20,358 bases of DNA from IMG/VR virus record IMGVR_UViG_3300032892_000011, positions 1 through 20,358 of that record, one strand, 5' to 3'. Each line of letters starts with the position of its first letter. Position 1 is the first letter of the stretch. The notes below the pieces were generated by a model. That model did no database searches, was not told the origin of the DNA, and saw nothing but the letters and a program-made list of their open reading frames with translations. Below are positions 12,759-20,358 of the stretch, in pieces. Both the position numbers and the translations under genes were made by a program. Source of the DNA: a virus.

Positions 12759-12850
12759 CCCAGCTAAGCACGGATTAGCGAAGTCCAGCGTAGTGAAGCA
12801 CAGAGTAGCGAAGTTCAGTTGAGTTCAGCCCAGCACAGCGAAGCAGAGTC
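12756..12850 (+). repeat. Degenerate NAGYN pentamer array, tail copy (19 units)
   Basis: Nineteen units without a phase break run from the TAG stop of the winged-helix gene into the stop codon of the convergent portal gene (12849-12851). G is at position 3 in all 19, A at position 2 in 18, and C or T at position 4 in 17. Exceptions are CGGAT and CAGAG. The array forms the start of the 3' untranslated region of the cassette message. Confidence 0.9.
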
Positions 12851-15800
12851 ACCTATTACCCGGGTCCGCGCCTTGATGAATCTGAGAGGAGTGCGTCTCA
12901 TCCCACGGGCCGTCTTCGCCGGGGACGAACCCAACATAGGTCAGGAACGGCTTGCCTGCCTGCTGCGAGCCCAGCGCCCGGTGATGGCCGTCGACAACGT
13001 TGATCTTGGGCCGGCCGGGCTTCTGCACCGACACGCCCGGAGAGACGTCCTCGCCGCGCCTGATCCGGCCGGCGAAGTGACGGACCCGGCTGCGCTCGTG
13101 ATGCGCCGCCCACTTTTCCTCGTCCTCGTAGTCGATCCTGTCGTGCGGGATGGCGACAGGACCGATCCAGTGGATGCGCGGATCTTTCACCCAGCCGATG
13201 GCCTTGGGCGGAAAGTTCCCGAGTAGCTGGCTGTACACGTGGAAGGCTTCCACCGGGTTCGGGTCACCCGGATCTGCTGCGCCCTTGCGGGCACCGGGCA
13301 GGTCGTGAACGATGTCGCTGTCAGCCTCCGGGCTCCACTCTTCGACCGCCGAGGACGGGTCGAATGCCTCAGGCTCGACGGAGTGCGGCTTGTACGGCTT
13401 CGGGGCCTGCGCCGGGACGGACCCGACTACCGGGTGACCGGAGTCGTTCTTCCTCGCCCCGGACGGCGGGACGCCCGTATTAGCGCCGACAGGGGAGGCC
13501 ACGGGGGTGAGTGTCACCTGAGGCTCAGGCCACGCCTCGTCATGCTCCGTGCCCTGGTCCGGGAACGCGTCCGCCGGGGGGGCCGGCTTGCGTCCGCGCG
13601 AGGGCATTTTCCCGTCCTGGCCGCCGCGGGGTGTCAGGGTGTCGTGCGGCTCAGGCTCGGCCATGTCGTTGATGTGGTTCGGGGGCTCAGCGCCTGCGCT
13701 GCCGAGTTCAGACGGGACTGCCCCTGGTCCGGCGTCAGGCCAATGCTCCGGGTCTTCCGTGCCGTCGCTGCGCCGCGGATAGGGCCAGCGCGCCCCGACA
13801 GCCTGGAGGGCTTGCGAGGCCGGGGTGAGGGTGAGGACTTCCCCGTTCTCGTTCACCATCCGCTGCAGGGCCTTGGTGGCATGCTCCCGGAGGGTGATGC
13901 CGTGTTCCCAGTCGTCGCGGAACTTCGGCGCGAGGTTGAGGTCCTTGATTTCCTTGCGGCGGAACCATGCCACGCCCTGCGTCTCCTGGGGCGTGGACCC
14001 GTTCAGCAGCGGCGTGAAGTACGGCACGTCGCACAGCCACAGGAACACCTGCGTCTTGCCGTCGTCCTCGACGTGGTGGAACGTCCCGGCGATCCTCAGC
14101 CCCGCGGGCAGGTCCCCGATCTCCTCGGTGACCTCGCGGAGCGCAGCACCCCACGGGTCCTCGCCCATGTGGGGTTTGCCTCCTGGCATCCCCCACGTGC
14201 CGTCGTCGCGCTGCTGGAGGAGGAACCGGTATTTGCCGTCGTCGTCGCGGGCGCGCAGCAGCAGCCAGACCAGGCGGGAGTCGTCATCGGCGGCGGCGGA
14301 CTTGCCGAGGTCGGCGAGCGGTGGTTCGGTGTTGACGCTGCTGGGAGCAGGGCAGCAGCGGCAGCGGATATGACACTGGCCGATCACGCCGCCCGCGGAG
14401 AACGGGGCGTCCAGCGGGATGTCTCCGTCGTCGGCGGCGTCCTTGCACAGATCGCAGGCATTCGGTGACAGCAGCAGGTGCTTGTGGGTGACGCCGTTGT
14501 CGCGGTAGCACTGGATCGCGGCAGTGTTGATGGCCCGGCCGACTTCGGTCCACGCGATCATCTCCGAGCGCACGGCATTGTTCCCCAGTCCAGTCCTGGA
14601 GATCTCGCTGAGCCAGTGTGCTTCCTCCGAGCCGATGAACCCCTGCAGGGCATCCCCCTCGGCCTTGGCCGTGAAATCCGCGGGCTGCCCGGTGACGAGG
14701 GACTTGGCTGCGGCGTAGCCCAGGTTCCACGCTTCGGTCCACAGGGGCTTCAGGACGCCGGAGAAGACGTCACGTACCTCGTCGCTGATCAGGTCCCGCA
14801 GGGTGGAGTTGGAGACGAACATGCCCCCGGTGGCGGCCTTCTTGCGGAGTTCGGAGCCTCTAGTCTCGGCGTCGTGGAAAGCCTGCCCGATGAGGTTCTT
14901 GTAGGCGCCGACGAGACCGAGGTCGCGCTCCCAGCCTGGCCAGTGAGCAGCCTTGGTGACCTCCGGGTGCCCTGAGGGCGCGCTGTAACCGCTTTCCCGC
15001 GCGCTTTCCGCGTCACCGGCCCATTCGTAGGCATCCTTGGTCAGGCAGATATCCCCGGCGCGCTCCACGGCCGTGTCAATCAGCACGCCCTTGGCGATGT
15101 CCTCGGCGATCATCCCCAGGGCGCGTCCGGGGATGTGCTCGGCTTCCCACGTGGAGATCAGCCGGCCCTTCCGCAAGTGCCTGCGGAGCGCGTCCAGTTC
15201 GCACTGGACGGCCTTGAGCCGGTCGGTGTGCCCCTCGCCCCGCTTCCGGCTCCCCGCGACGGGAGAACGGCTCGTGGTGCCCCCGGTGCGCGGCCCGGGT
15301 CCTTGCACGGCCCCGGAAGCAGCCGAATGCGCGGGAGTGACGGACTCCCGGTGCGGCGCGACAGGCTTCGGATGGCTGCCGTTCGGGCGCGTCTGGCCGC
15401 CCTGTCGGACACTCGGCTGGCTCGTGCGGGACCTGGAAGACGTGGTGCGCTGACCGCTGTTCGTCCCCTGCGCCCCGCCCTGCGCGCCCGCCTGCATGTT
15501 CGCGATCAGCTGCGGGGCCATCGAGAGCGGGATCGGCCCCTGCGCCGTGAACACCACCGGCTCCGACGTCTCCTGCAATCCCCACGGAGGAAGGTCAAGC
15601 CGCTCCCGCACCTCGTCAATCGAGGAGATGGCGTTCTGCACCTGCTCCACGCCCAGGGAGGTGATCGCCTGCTTGTCCTCGTCGTCCTGCAGCCCCTCGA
15701 ACGAGAAGCACATATCCTGCTGCCCGCAGATGTCCTGCAGGATGTAGTCCATGATGCTGGCCAGGGTCAGCAGCAGCGGCTTGGTGGATTTCCGGGACTT

Positions 15801-18185
15801 CATGTCCCGGGAGGCCTGCGCGCCGAACTTGATCCCCGACGCGGACGGCCCCGACGTGCTGGCGCCGATGTCCGGGATGATCCCGAGTTCGGTGGGCAGG
15901 ACGTCCAGTTGCATGAGGACCTGGTTCATCACCAGGTAGTCGAACGAATCCGAAAGATCTACCGGACGCTGCGGGTCAACTTTGCTGCCGGGCGGAAGAA
16001 CGATCACTTTAAGGTGATAAGCAGGGTCTCCCGCAATGCCGTTCAACGCATCCTGGAGTTCCTTGACCTGCGTCGGGGTGATATTCGGGTCCCCGGGTGA
16101 GATGTAGACGGCGGGGACGGTGTTCCCGCACCATGCGGCCTTGCCGTTCCTGCGGACGTAGACGATGCCGTTCGGGACGGTCACGCAATGGACGGTCCCG
16201 TGGTACTCGACCCGCTTGGGTTTCGGCAGCCAGTGATAGTCCTGCATCCGCTCGCGGACCACGTACTGGATGCGGCCACTCCGGCGGATAGGGCGACCGT
16301 TGCCAGCGTCCCCGGCGTCATACTGGCTCAGGTCTTGAGGGCGAATCCAGGCGTCTCGTCCGAGCTTCTGGAAGACCTCCTGGATGTCATCAGCGAGCCG
16401 CTCGCTGGTGGTGGTGTAGTACCGCTGGCCCAGTGGCCCCCAGTGGCCGTCGCCGAGCATCGCCGCAGACAGAAGCGCCTCAAGCAGGCGCGGCGAGTAG
16501 TCCTTCACGTCGGCGGGGATCGCCTTGTTCCATGCCCGGTGACCGATGTTGTCGCGCAGCCATGCCGCGAGCGCCTTATTCGTCACCTCGAAACGGTTAT
16601 GAGAAGCGCGGTATGTCCAGTGGAGTCCCGTCTCCGCGAGGATGTCGCTGACCGCGCGGAAGTGCCGGGACGTGGGCGCCTGGGCGACGTAGATGTCGTT
16701 GCGGTCTTGCCGCGTCCATCCTTCAGCGAGATAGATGCCGAGGAAGGCACAGAAAGCGCGGGCTTCCATGACGACATCGCGGGCTGGATGGCGGGGCGAT
16801 GCGATGCCCGGGATGCGGACAATCCCGGGTTCCGCTCCGCGCCACGTCGATGTGACCGGGTAAAGCCAGCGCGTCTCAGGCGCGCGGGCGATGTGCTCGG
16901 CCAGCCGGATGTGCCAGCCGTCTTCTCCGTCGCGCGGCTGATGCTTGGCCAGGTAGGCGTGTGGACGGGATACCAGCATCCGATGGCCGGGCGTCACCAG
17001 CAGTTCCACCGACTTGCTGGTGAACTCCACCATCTCCCCGGCGAACGGGTACTCCAGCCGCGCAGACGGGATCTGCCACTCGAACTCGCCCTTTTCGCCC
17101 CGGGTGGCCACCTCATCGGCATCGGAAAGCTCAGTAAAGAGCTTCCAGCCATTCCGGGTAAGGATCTCAGTGTCGCTTGAGTAGCATCCTTCGGTAAAAT
17201 AGTCAAGTTGAAATTCTTGCTTCTGGAGACCAGAGATTATGGGGAGAAGTGCCTGCTCAATGGGCGGGAAGCCGTAAGGCGATTCGCGGCGCGGTACCAG
17301 CGGAAGGTACAGCATCACGTCGGCGCGGAACTCGTTGACCTGGGCACCCGTCAACCCGTAGTCGTCGATGTCTGAGCCGGAGATGACGGTCTGGTAATCG
17401 CTTCGGGGTACCCCGTAGAGGTATTGCTGATAAGCGGGGGCGGGTGGCCTCGGCTTTCCGCCGTGCATATTGAGAAGTGGACGAATTGTTGGCCCGCTCA
17501 CAAGGCTAATACTATCAAGATCCGAGCCCAAAAGCCCGAGGCCGAGTCCTTTCCCGTACTTGGGCCGGAAGATCAACGACAAGGCATCGAAAACGAAGAT
17601 CTCCTCGAGGAGCGCCTTGAGGAACGACGACCAGTCGAAGTAATCCGGGTCCGGGTGGCGGAAGAACCTCGTCGCCTTGGCGGCGCGTTCCCCGAAGTCC
17701 CTCATCGCCTTGTGGTCGCCTTGGTAGGCCTTGGCGGCCTTGGTGGTGAGCTCGATGGACCATTCGAGGCCGGCGATTTCCTCTTTGCGGAGCTCGATGG
17801 CGCGGCGGGCCACGTTGTACTTGGAGGCGATGGTCTGGAGCTGGGAGAAGCTGGCGAGCTTGAAGCCTTCGCTGCCGGGCTGGGTGGGGAGGTTGTAGCC
17901 GACTGGGTATTGCCAGAGGCGGGGGTCGGCGAATCCGCCGGGGATGGCGGGCTGGTCGACGGGGACTGGCTGGATCGGACTCATGGGGCCGAACGCGCCG
18001 TCGGTGAAAGTGCGGGACGGCCTGGGCAGGAAGGGCCCGTAGCTCGACTGGTACGGGTTGCCGTACATGGCGTTCGCGGCGACCTGGTTCATGCCGCCCC
18101 ACCCGCCCGACTGGGGTGCGGGGGTGTAGCGGGCGCCGCCGGGGACGGCTTTCATCGCGGCGAGGACACCGGAGGTGCGTGACAT
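12849..18185 (-). CDS. Portal protein with intein, fused to MuF-like, Nudix and ParB-like domains
   Basis: This 1778-residue frame encodes, in order: portal part 1 (1-333, with VARRAIELRKEEIAGLEWSI near 125-144); an intein (334-688); portal part 2 (689-about 895, TVPAVYISPGDPNITPTQV to IDEVRERLDLPPWG); a low-complexity Ser/Gly/Pro linker; a MuF-like region (about 1085-1280) ending with CDLC and HIRCRCC; a complete Nudix box at 1336-1358 (G1336, E1342, REVTEEIG 1350-1357) in a domain of about 1303-1440; a long Pro-rich linker; and a ParB-like domain at about 1655-1755 with NVVDGHHRALGSQQAGKPF. Without the intein it is 1423 residues. The portal forms the DNA entry ring at one vertex; the Nudix domain would hydrolyse a nucleoside diphosphate derivative. 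The ATG at 18185 follows GAGGAACGG. No frameshift is seen, so the fusion appears real. Confidence 0.88.
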   Translation of the reverse strand: MSRTSGVLAAMKAVPGGARYTPAPQSGGWGGMNQVAANAMYGNPYQSSYGPFLPRPSRTFTDGAFGPMSPIQPVPVDQPAIPGGFADPRLWQYPVGYNLPTQPGSEGFKLASFSQLQTIASKYNVARRAIELRKEEIAGLEWSIELTTKAAKAYQGDHKAMRDFGERAAKATRFFRHPDPDYFDWSSFLKALLEEIFVFDALSLIFRPKYGKGLGLGLLGSDLDSISLVSGPTIRPLLNMHGGKPRPPAPAYQQYLYGVPRSDYQTVISGSDIDDYGLTGAQVNEFRADVMLYLPLVPRRESPYGFPPIEQALLPIISGLQKQEFQLDYFTEGCYSSDTEILTRNGWKLFTELSDADEVATRGEKGEFEWQIPSARLEYPFAGEMVEFTSKSVELLVTPGHRMLVSRPHAYLAKHQPRDGEDGWHIRLAEHIARAPETRWLYPVTSTWRGAEPGIVRIPGIASPRHPARDVVMEARAFCAFLGIYLAEGWTRQDRNDIYVAQAPTSRHFRAVSDILAETGLHWTYRASHNRFEVTNKALAAWLRDNIGHRAWNKAIPADVKDYSPRLLEALLSAAMLGDGHWGPLGQRYYTTTSERLADDIQEVFQKLGRDAWIRPQDLSQYDAGDAGNGRPIRRSGRIQYVVRERMQDYHWLPKPKRVEYHGTVHCVTVPNGIVYVRRNGKAAWCGNTVPAVYISPGDPNITPTQVKELQDALNGIAGDPAYHLKVIVLPPGSKVDPQRPVDLSDSFDYLVMNQVLMQLDVLPTELGIIPDIGASTSGPSASGIKFGAQASRDMKSRKSTKPLLLTLASIMDYILQDICGQQDMCFSFEGLQDDEDKQAITSLGVEQVQNAISSIDEVRERLDLPPWGLQETSEPVVFTAQGPIPLSMAPQLIANMQAGAQGGAQGTNSGQRTTSSRSRTSQPSVRQGGQTRPNGSHPKPVAPHRESVTPAHSAASGAVQGPGPRTGGTTSRSPVAGSRKRGEGHTDRLKAVQCELDALRRHLRKGRLISTWEAEHIPGRALGMIAEDIAKGVLIDTAVERAGDICLTKDAYEWAGDAESARESGYSAPSGHPEVTKAAHWPGWERDLGLVGAYKNLIGQAFHDAETRGSELRKKAATGGMFVSNSTLRDLISDEVRDVFSGVLKPLWTEAWNLGYAAAKSLVTGQPADFTAKAEGDALQGFIGSEEAHWLSEISRTGLGNNAVRSEMIAWTEVGRAINTAAIQCYRDNGVTHKHLLLSPNACDLCKDAADDGDIPLDAPFSAGGVIGQCHIRCRCCPAPSSVNTEPPLADLGKSAAADDDSRLVWLLLRARDDDGKYRFLLQQRDDGTWGMPGGKPHMGEDPWGAALREVTEEIGDLPAGLRIAGTFHHVEDDGKTQVFLWLCDVPYFTPLLNGSTPQETQGVAWFRRKEIKDLNLAPKFRDDWEHGITLREHATKALQRMVNENGEVLTLTPASQALQAVGARWPYPRRSDGTEDPEHWPDAGPGAVPSELGSAGAEPPNHINDMAEPEPHDTLTPRGGQDGKMPSRGRKPAPPADAFPDQGTEHDEAWPEPQVTLTPVASPVGANTGVPPSGARKNDSGHPVVGSVPAQAPKPYKPHSVEPEAFDPSSAVEEWSPEADSDIVHDLPGARKGAADPGDPNPVEAFHVYSQLLGNFPPKAIGWVKDPRIHWIGPVAIPHDRIDYEDEEKWAAHHERSRVRHFAGRIRRGEDVSPGVSVQKPGRPKINVVDGHHRALGSQQAGKPFLTYVGFVPGEDGPWDETHSSQIHQGADPGNR
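16122..17186 (-). mobile_element. Intein with LAGLIDADG homing motifs in the portal
   Basis: This 355-residue intein runs from C334 (CYSSDTEILTRNGWK) to N688 (VYVRRNGKAAWCGN), followed by Thr689. Block B is TPGHRML (398-404) with the expected Thr and His. Two LAGLIDADG-type helices are visible: FLGIYLAEGW (481-490) and LLSAAMLGDGHW (571-582), so it is probably an active or recently active homing intein. The residue before the terminal Asn is Gly instead of the usual His, as in several phage inteins. The insertion splits the conserved portal segment DYFTEG/TVPAVYI. Confidence 0.92.
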
Positions 18186-18200
18186 GCCCGCCCCCGTTCC

Positions 18201-18539
18201 TCAGCTGATCTGGAGCTGACCCGCGATGAGAACCGGGGTTTCGGAATAATCCACGAATCGCACGTACACGACGTACGTGCCGATCCCCGGGTTGATCACC
18301 CCGGACGGCCCGACCAGGCATTTCGCGGAGTACGGGTAGAGGATGTTCGTCGGCACGGTATTCCATGACCCGACCACCCAGTCCGAGGATTGCGGGACGT
18401 AGGTCGCGGTGGGCGCGAACGCGAACTGCACCGTGTCGCCGATCGGGTTGTACGGCGCGCCGGCGGGGGTCTCGGCGGCGACGGGGACGAAAATGTACTG
18501 GGTGGACAGGGCTGACATGCCGATCTGGGACCAGCCCAT
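18201..18539 (-). CDS. Small head-associated protein (hypothetical)
   Basis: This 112-residue protein precedes the portal. It has a beta-rich layout: TQYIFVPVAAETPAG, then NPIGDTVQFAFAP, SSDWVVGSWNTV, AKCLVGPSG and GTYVVYVRFVDYSETPV. Proteins of this pattern lie next to portal genes in many actinobacterial phages and are of unknown role, probably structural. ATG 18539 follows the TGA of the previous gene by five bases; the internal ATG 21 bases further (MSALSTQY) is an alternative start. The frame is open much further upstream, but that part is the shadow of the neighbouring gene. Confidence 0.7.
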   Translation of the reverse strand: MGWSQIGMSALSTQYIFVPVAAETPAGAPYNPIGDTVQFAFAPTATYVPQSSDWVVGSWNTVPTNILYPYSAKCLVGPSGVINPGIGTYVVYVRFVDYSETPVLIAGQLQIS

Positions 18540-18544
18540 GCTTC

Positions 18545-18832
18545 TCAGCCCCCTGATCCTCCTGAGGTGTGCATGCTGCCCGTGGCCCACGCGAAGTAGG
18601 GGATGCCGAGGGTGAACACGGGGTTTTCCGGTGTCACCACCGGGCCGCCCGGGTTGCTTTCGGCGCGGCCCCGGGGGGGTAGCGACGGGCGGATCCGGGC
18701 CGGGGTCACGGCCTGGCGGAACGGGGGGCCTGGCACCGGGTCCCGGACCGGGCCGCCGGGGCTGGCGGCGGTGCGGCCCCGGGGGGTGTTCCGGACGGCG
18801 GGAGACCGTGTCGGCTGGGTCCTGCCCGCCAT
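18545..18832 (-). CDS. Small protein built from FRQA/PPRGR repeats
   Basis: This 95-residue protein is almost wholly made of two copies of the repeat found in the large protein upstream: RGRTAASPGGPVRDPVPG, then PPFRQAVTPARIRPSLPP, then RGRAESNPGGPVVTPENP. It ends with FTLGIPYFAWATGSMHTSGG. ATG 18832 follows GGGAGG. Proline, arginine and glycine dominate, with no hydrophobic core, so it is probably extended or disordered. It may be a linker or tether to the portal vertex, or the detached end of the larger protein. The function is unknown. Confidence 0.65.
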   Translation of the reverse strand: MAGRTQPTRSPAVRNTPRGRTAASPGGPVRDPVPGPPFRQAVTPARIRPSLPPRGRAESNPGGPVVTPENPVFTLGIPYFAWATGSMHTSGGSGG

Positions 18833-18844
18833 CCGGCCTCCCGG

Positions 18845-20356
18845 TCATTCCTTCTTGCGCCGCCTCCTGATGTGCTCCGCCATGCCCATGCCCAGCAGGA
18901 GCGACTTGGGGAGCCGGGAGAGGATCTCGTCCTGTGTCTCTTCCGGCGGGGGTTCCGGTTCGTCGTACCTGGCGTAGACGATCATCCCGCCTACGGCCCA
19001 CCGTCCGTCTGGCGGGGGGACCGCGAGGTAGTACGGGTAGCCGGAGGCGGTTTCGACGCCGGCGTCGGACTGGCCGGGGGTGGCGACCAGGGTGGTGTCC
19101 GTGTTGAGGTTCAGGTACTGCATGTAGATCAGGGGGATGGGGCCGATGTACACGGGGGCGGCGTTGCGGACCGGTGCGCCGGGGTTCCCGCTGCCGGCGC
19201 GTCCCCTGGGAGGGAGCGACGAGCGGATCCGGGCGGGGGTGGTCGCCTGGCGGAACAGCGGCCCGGAGGCCGGGTTCCTGACCGGGCCGCCCCAGGAGAA
19301 CGAGATGCGTCCCGTGGAAAACGCGGCGGCAATCGCAGGCGGGGAAACGCCCCCGAGCGCGAGCGCCGCATAAGCGAAAGCGTCGTTGTTTGAGCCCGTA
19401 AGAGAATACGAGCGGGTTCCGGGGCCGGCGATCTGCCATGCGGTCCACGGGTTGACGAAAGTCCCCGGGGTCCAGTTCGCCCACCCGCCGAAGCCGGCGA
19501 GGGCGACGCCGATGATGTCACGGCTGCCCGTGGTGGTGATCGGCGGGGTGGTGTAACTGTTGACGCCGCTCCGGTTGAGGGAGTCGGTGACCAGGCCGTC
19601 AAGTACGGCCCCGGCGGGAAGGTCCGCGAACTCTTCGACGTCGATACCGGCGGCATTGTTGATCGCCGTAGTCCAGGTGGCCGTGACGTAAGTCACCGGG
19701 GACGCGTTTATGCAGTACGCGACATAGGCGGCGCCGTAGTTGGTGCTGACTGCCCCGGTAGCACCGTAGAACGTCCAGTTGTTGCCCGCGTCGTCGGTGA
19801 CTGACGACAGGGTGCTCGTCTGCGAGCTCCCCCATGTCCCGGCGATCAGCGCGATCAGCGTGCCGCCGGCGTGGCTGGCGTAGGTCGCCGTGACCGTGGT
19901 GCCGGATGCGGCGCTAGTCCATCCGGAAGACCCGGCGTGAGTAACCCCGGGCGGAAGCGGGACAGCTGAGTAGTTCTGCCCCGGGGTGTTCTGCGGTATC
20001 GTCGCCCGGGCGGGGGTGACTCGCTGGCGGAACGCGGGACCTTGCGTGTGGATGACCGGCGGCGCGCCGGGACTGGACCCTATGCGGCCTTTAGGGAACG
20101 TCTGCGGGATCCGGGGGCGGATCGGGTAGCCGGCCTGCCGGAAAACCGGGCCCTGAACGGGATTGTGAACCGGGCCGCCCTGATTCCCCAGGACGCGTCC
20201 CTTGAGGAACGGGACGGGAAGCTTAGCGCGTAGCGCCTGGACTGCCGGGCGGAACACCGGCCCGGGAGTGGGTGGCGCCGGGGGCGTGCCCGTGTTGGAG
20301 CCGATGCGTCCCGCGCGGGGGTGAAGCTGCGGGAACCGGGCCTGGACGGGTCCGGG
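18845..20356 (-). CDS. Repeat-rich structural protein with beta-sandwich domain, 5' end outside window
   Basis: The frame is open to the right edge; 503 residues are visible. Residues 1-about 125 are repeats of about 35-40 residues, such as GPVFRQAGYPIRPRIPQ followed by FPKGRIGSSPGAPPV. A beta-sandwich-like domain follows at about 131-340, with GGTLIALIAGTWGSS, SSVTDDAGNNWTFYG and TYVTATWTTAINNAAG, resembling lectin- or adhesin-like domains of phage fibres. Two more repeats come next (about 345-400: GPLFRQATTPARIRSSLPP and RGRAGSGNPGAPVRN), then a C-terminal segment (GRWAVGGMIVYARYDEPEPP) with a basic end (HIRRRRKKE). No signal peptide is visible in the available part. A surface or fibre role is inferred; host binding is possible. 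Confidence 0.68.
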   Translation of the reverse strand, partial: PGPVQARFPQLHPRAGRIGSNTGTPPAPPTPGPVFRPAVQALRAKLPVPFLKGRVLGNQGGPVHNPVQGPVFRQAGYPIRPRIPQTFPKGRIGSSPGAPPVIHTQGPAFRQRVTPARATIPQNTPGQNYSAVPLPPGVTHAGSSGWTSAASGTTVTATYASHAGGTLIALIAGTWGSSQTSTLSSVTDDAGNNWTFYGATGAVSTNYGAAYVAYCINASPVTYVTATWTTAINNAAGIDVEEFADLPAGAVLDGLVTDSLNRSGVNSYTTPPITTTGSRDIIGVALAGFGGWANWTPGTFVNPWTAWQIAGPGTRSYSLTGSNNDAFAYAALALGGVSPPAIAAAFSTGRISFSWGGPVRNPASGPLFRQATTPARIRSSLPPRGRAGSGNPGAPVRNAAPVYIGPIPLIYMQYLNLNTDTTLVATPGQSDAGVETASGYPYYLAVPPPDGRWAVGGMIVYARYDEPEPPPEETQDEILSRLPKSLLLGMGMAEHIRRRRKKE

Positions 20357-20358
20357 CC

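Noticed and set aside
11358-12850. CRISPR-like array
   Set aside because: There are no identical direct repeats or unique spacers; the unit is only five bases and degenerate, and no cas operon is present despite the RAMP-like protein.
12819-14468. Plus-strand frames of 135 and 409 codons opposite the portal fusion
   Set aside because: They overlap the recognisable ParB-like, Nudix and MuF regions on the minus strand, and the first begins inside the pentamer array. Both are shadows.
18201-19484. Minus-strand frame of 427 codons extending the 112-residue gene upstream
   Set aside because: The upstream part is the Arg/Pro-rich shifted reading of the repeat proteins; only the last 112 residues look like a real protein.

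Overview
The window looks like part of the head (capsid) module of a high-GC tailed double-stranded DNA phage (Caudoviricetes) or a closely related prophage. The high GC content, frequent GTG starts, stop/start overlaps of the GTGA type and the style of the head proteins suggest an actinobacterial host. The host is inferred; no host gene is present. No terminase, tail tape measure, lysis gene, integrase, tRNA, rRNA or CRISPR array was seen.

Nearly everything is read right to left (minus strand). In transcription order: a repeat-rich structural protein open at the right edge (20356-18845); a small protein made of the same repeats (18832-18545); a 112-residue head-type protein (18539-18201); a 1778-residue portal fusion (18185-12849); a plus-strand two-gene cassette (about 11316-12850) that interrupts the operon; four small overlapping genes (11301-10305); a 985-residue prohead protease/scaffold fusion (10296-7339); the major capsid gene in three exons (7318-3198); a short plus-strand island (2584-3175); two small beta-rich virion-type proteins (2482-1629); and a sugar/methyl modification operon of glycosyltransferase, methyltransferase and a GT75-like glycosyltransferase cut by the left edge (1627-1).

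Three selfish elements sit in the two most conserved head genes. The capsid gene carries two group I introns, each with a Vsr-like (EDxHD/DUF559-type) homing endonuclease. Removing 5793-6866 and 4395-5575 joins the exons in frame into a 621-residue capsid protein; both splice points follow a CCCT and both introns end in G. The portal carries a 355-residue intein with LAGLIDADG motifs inside its conserved FTEG/TVPAVYI segment. After the intein is removed, the portal reads on into a MuF-like domain, a complete Nudix hydrolase box and a ParB-like domain.

The least explained part is the plus-strand cassette. It encodes a 206-residue protein with features reminiscent of RAMP (Cas7-like) folds and a 168-residue probable winged-helix protein. 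The leader, the spacer and the tail of this transcript consist of degenerate pentamers of consensus N-A-G-Y-N held in strict 5-nt phase: 18, 30 and 19 units. Two of the arrays begin with the TAG stop codon of the gene before them. The leader array starts a few bases after a likely transcription start, next to overlapping palindromes and a possible opposing promoter. An RNA- or DNA-binding protein that reads a 5-nt period is the most attractive explanation, but this is a hypothesis.
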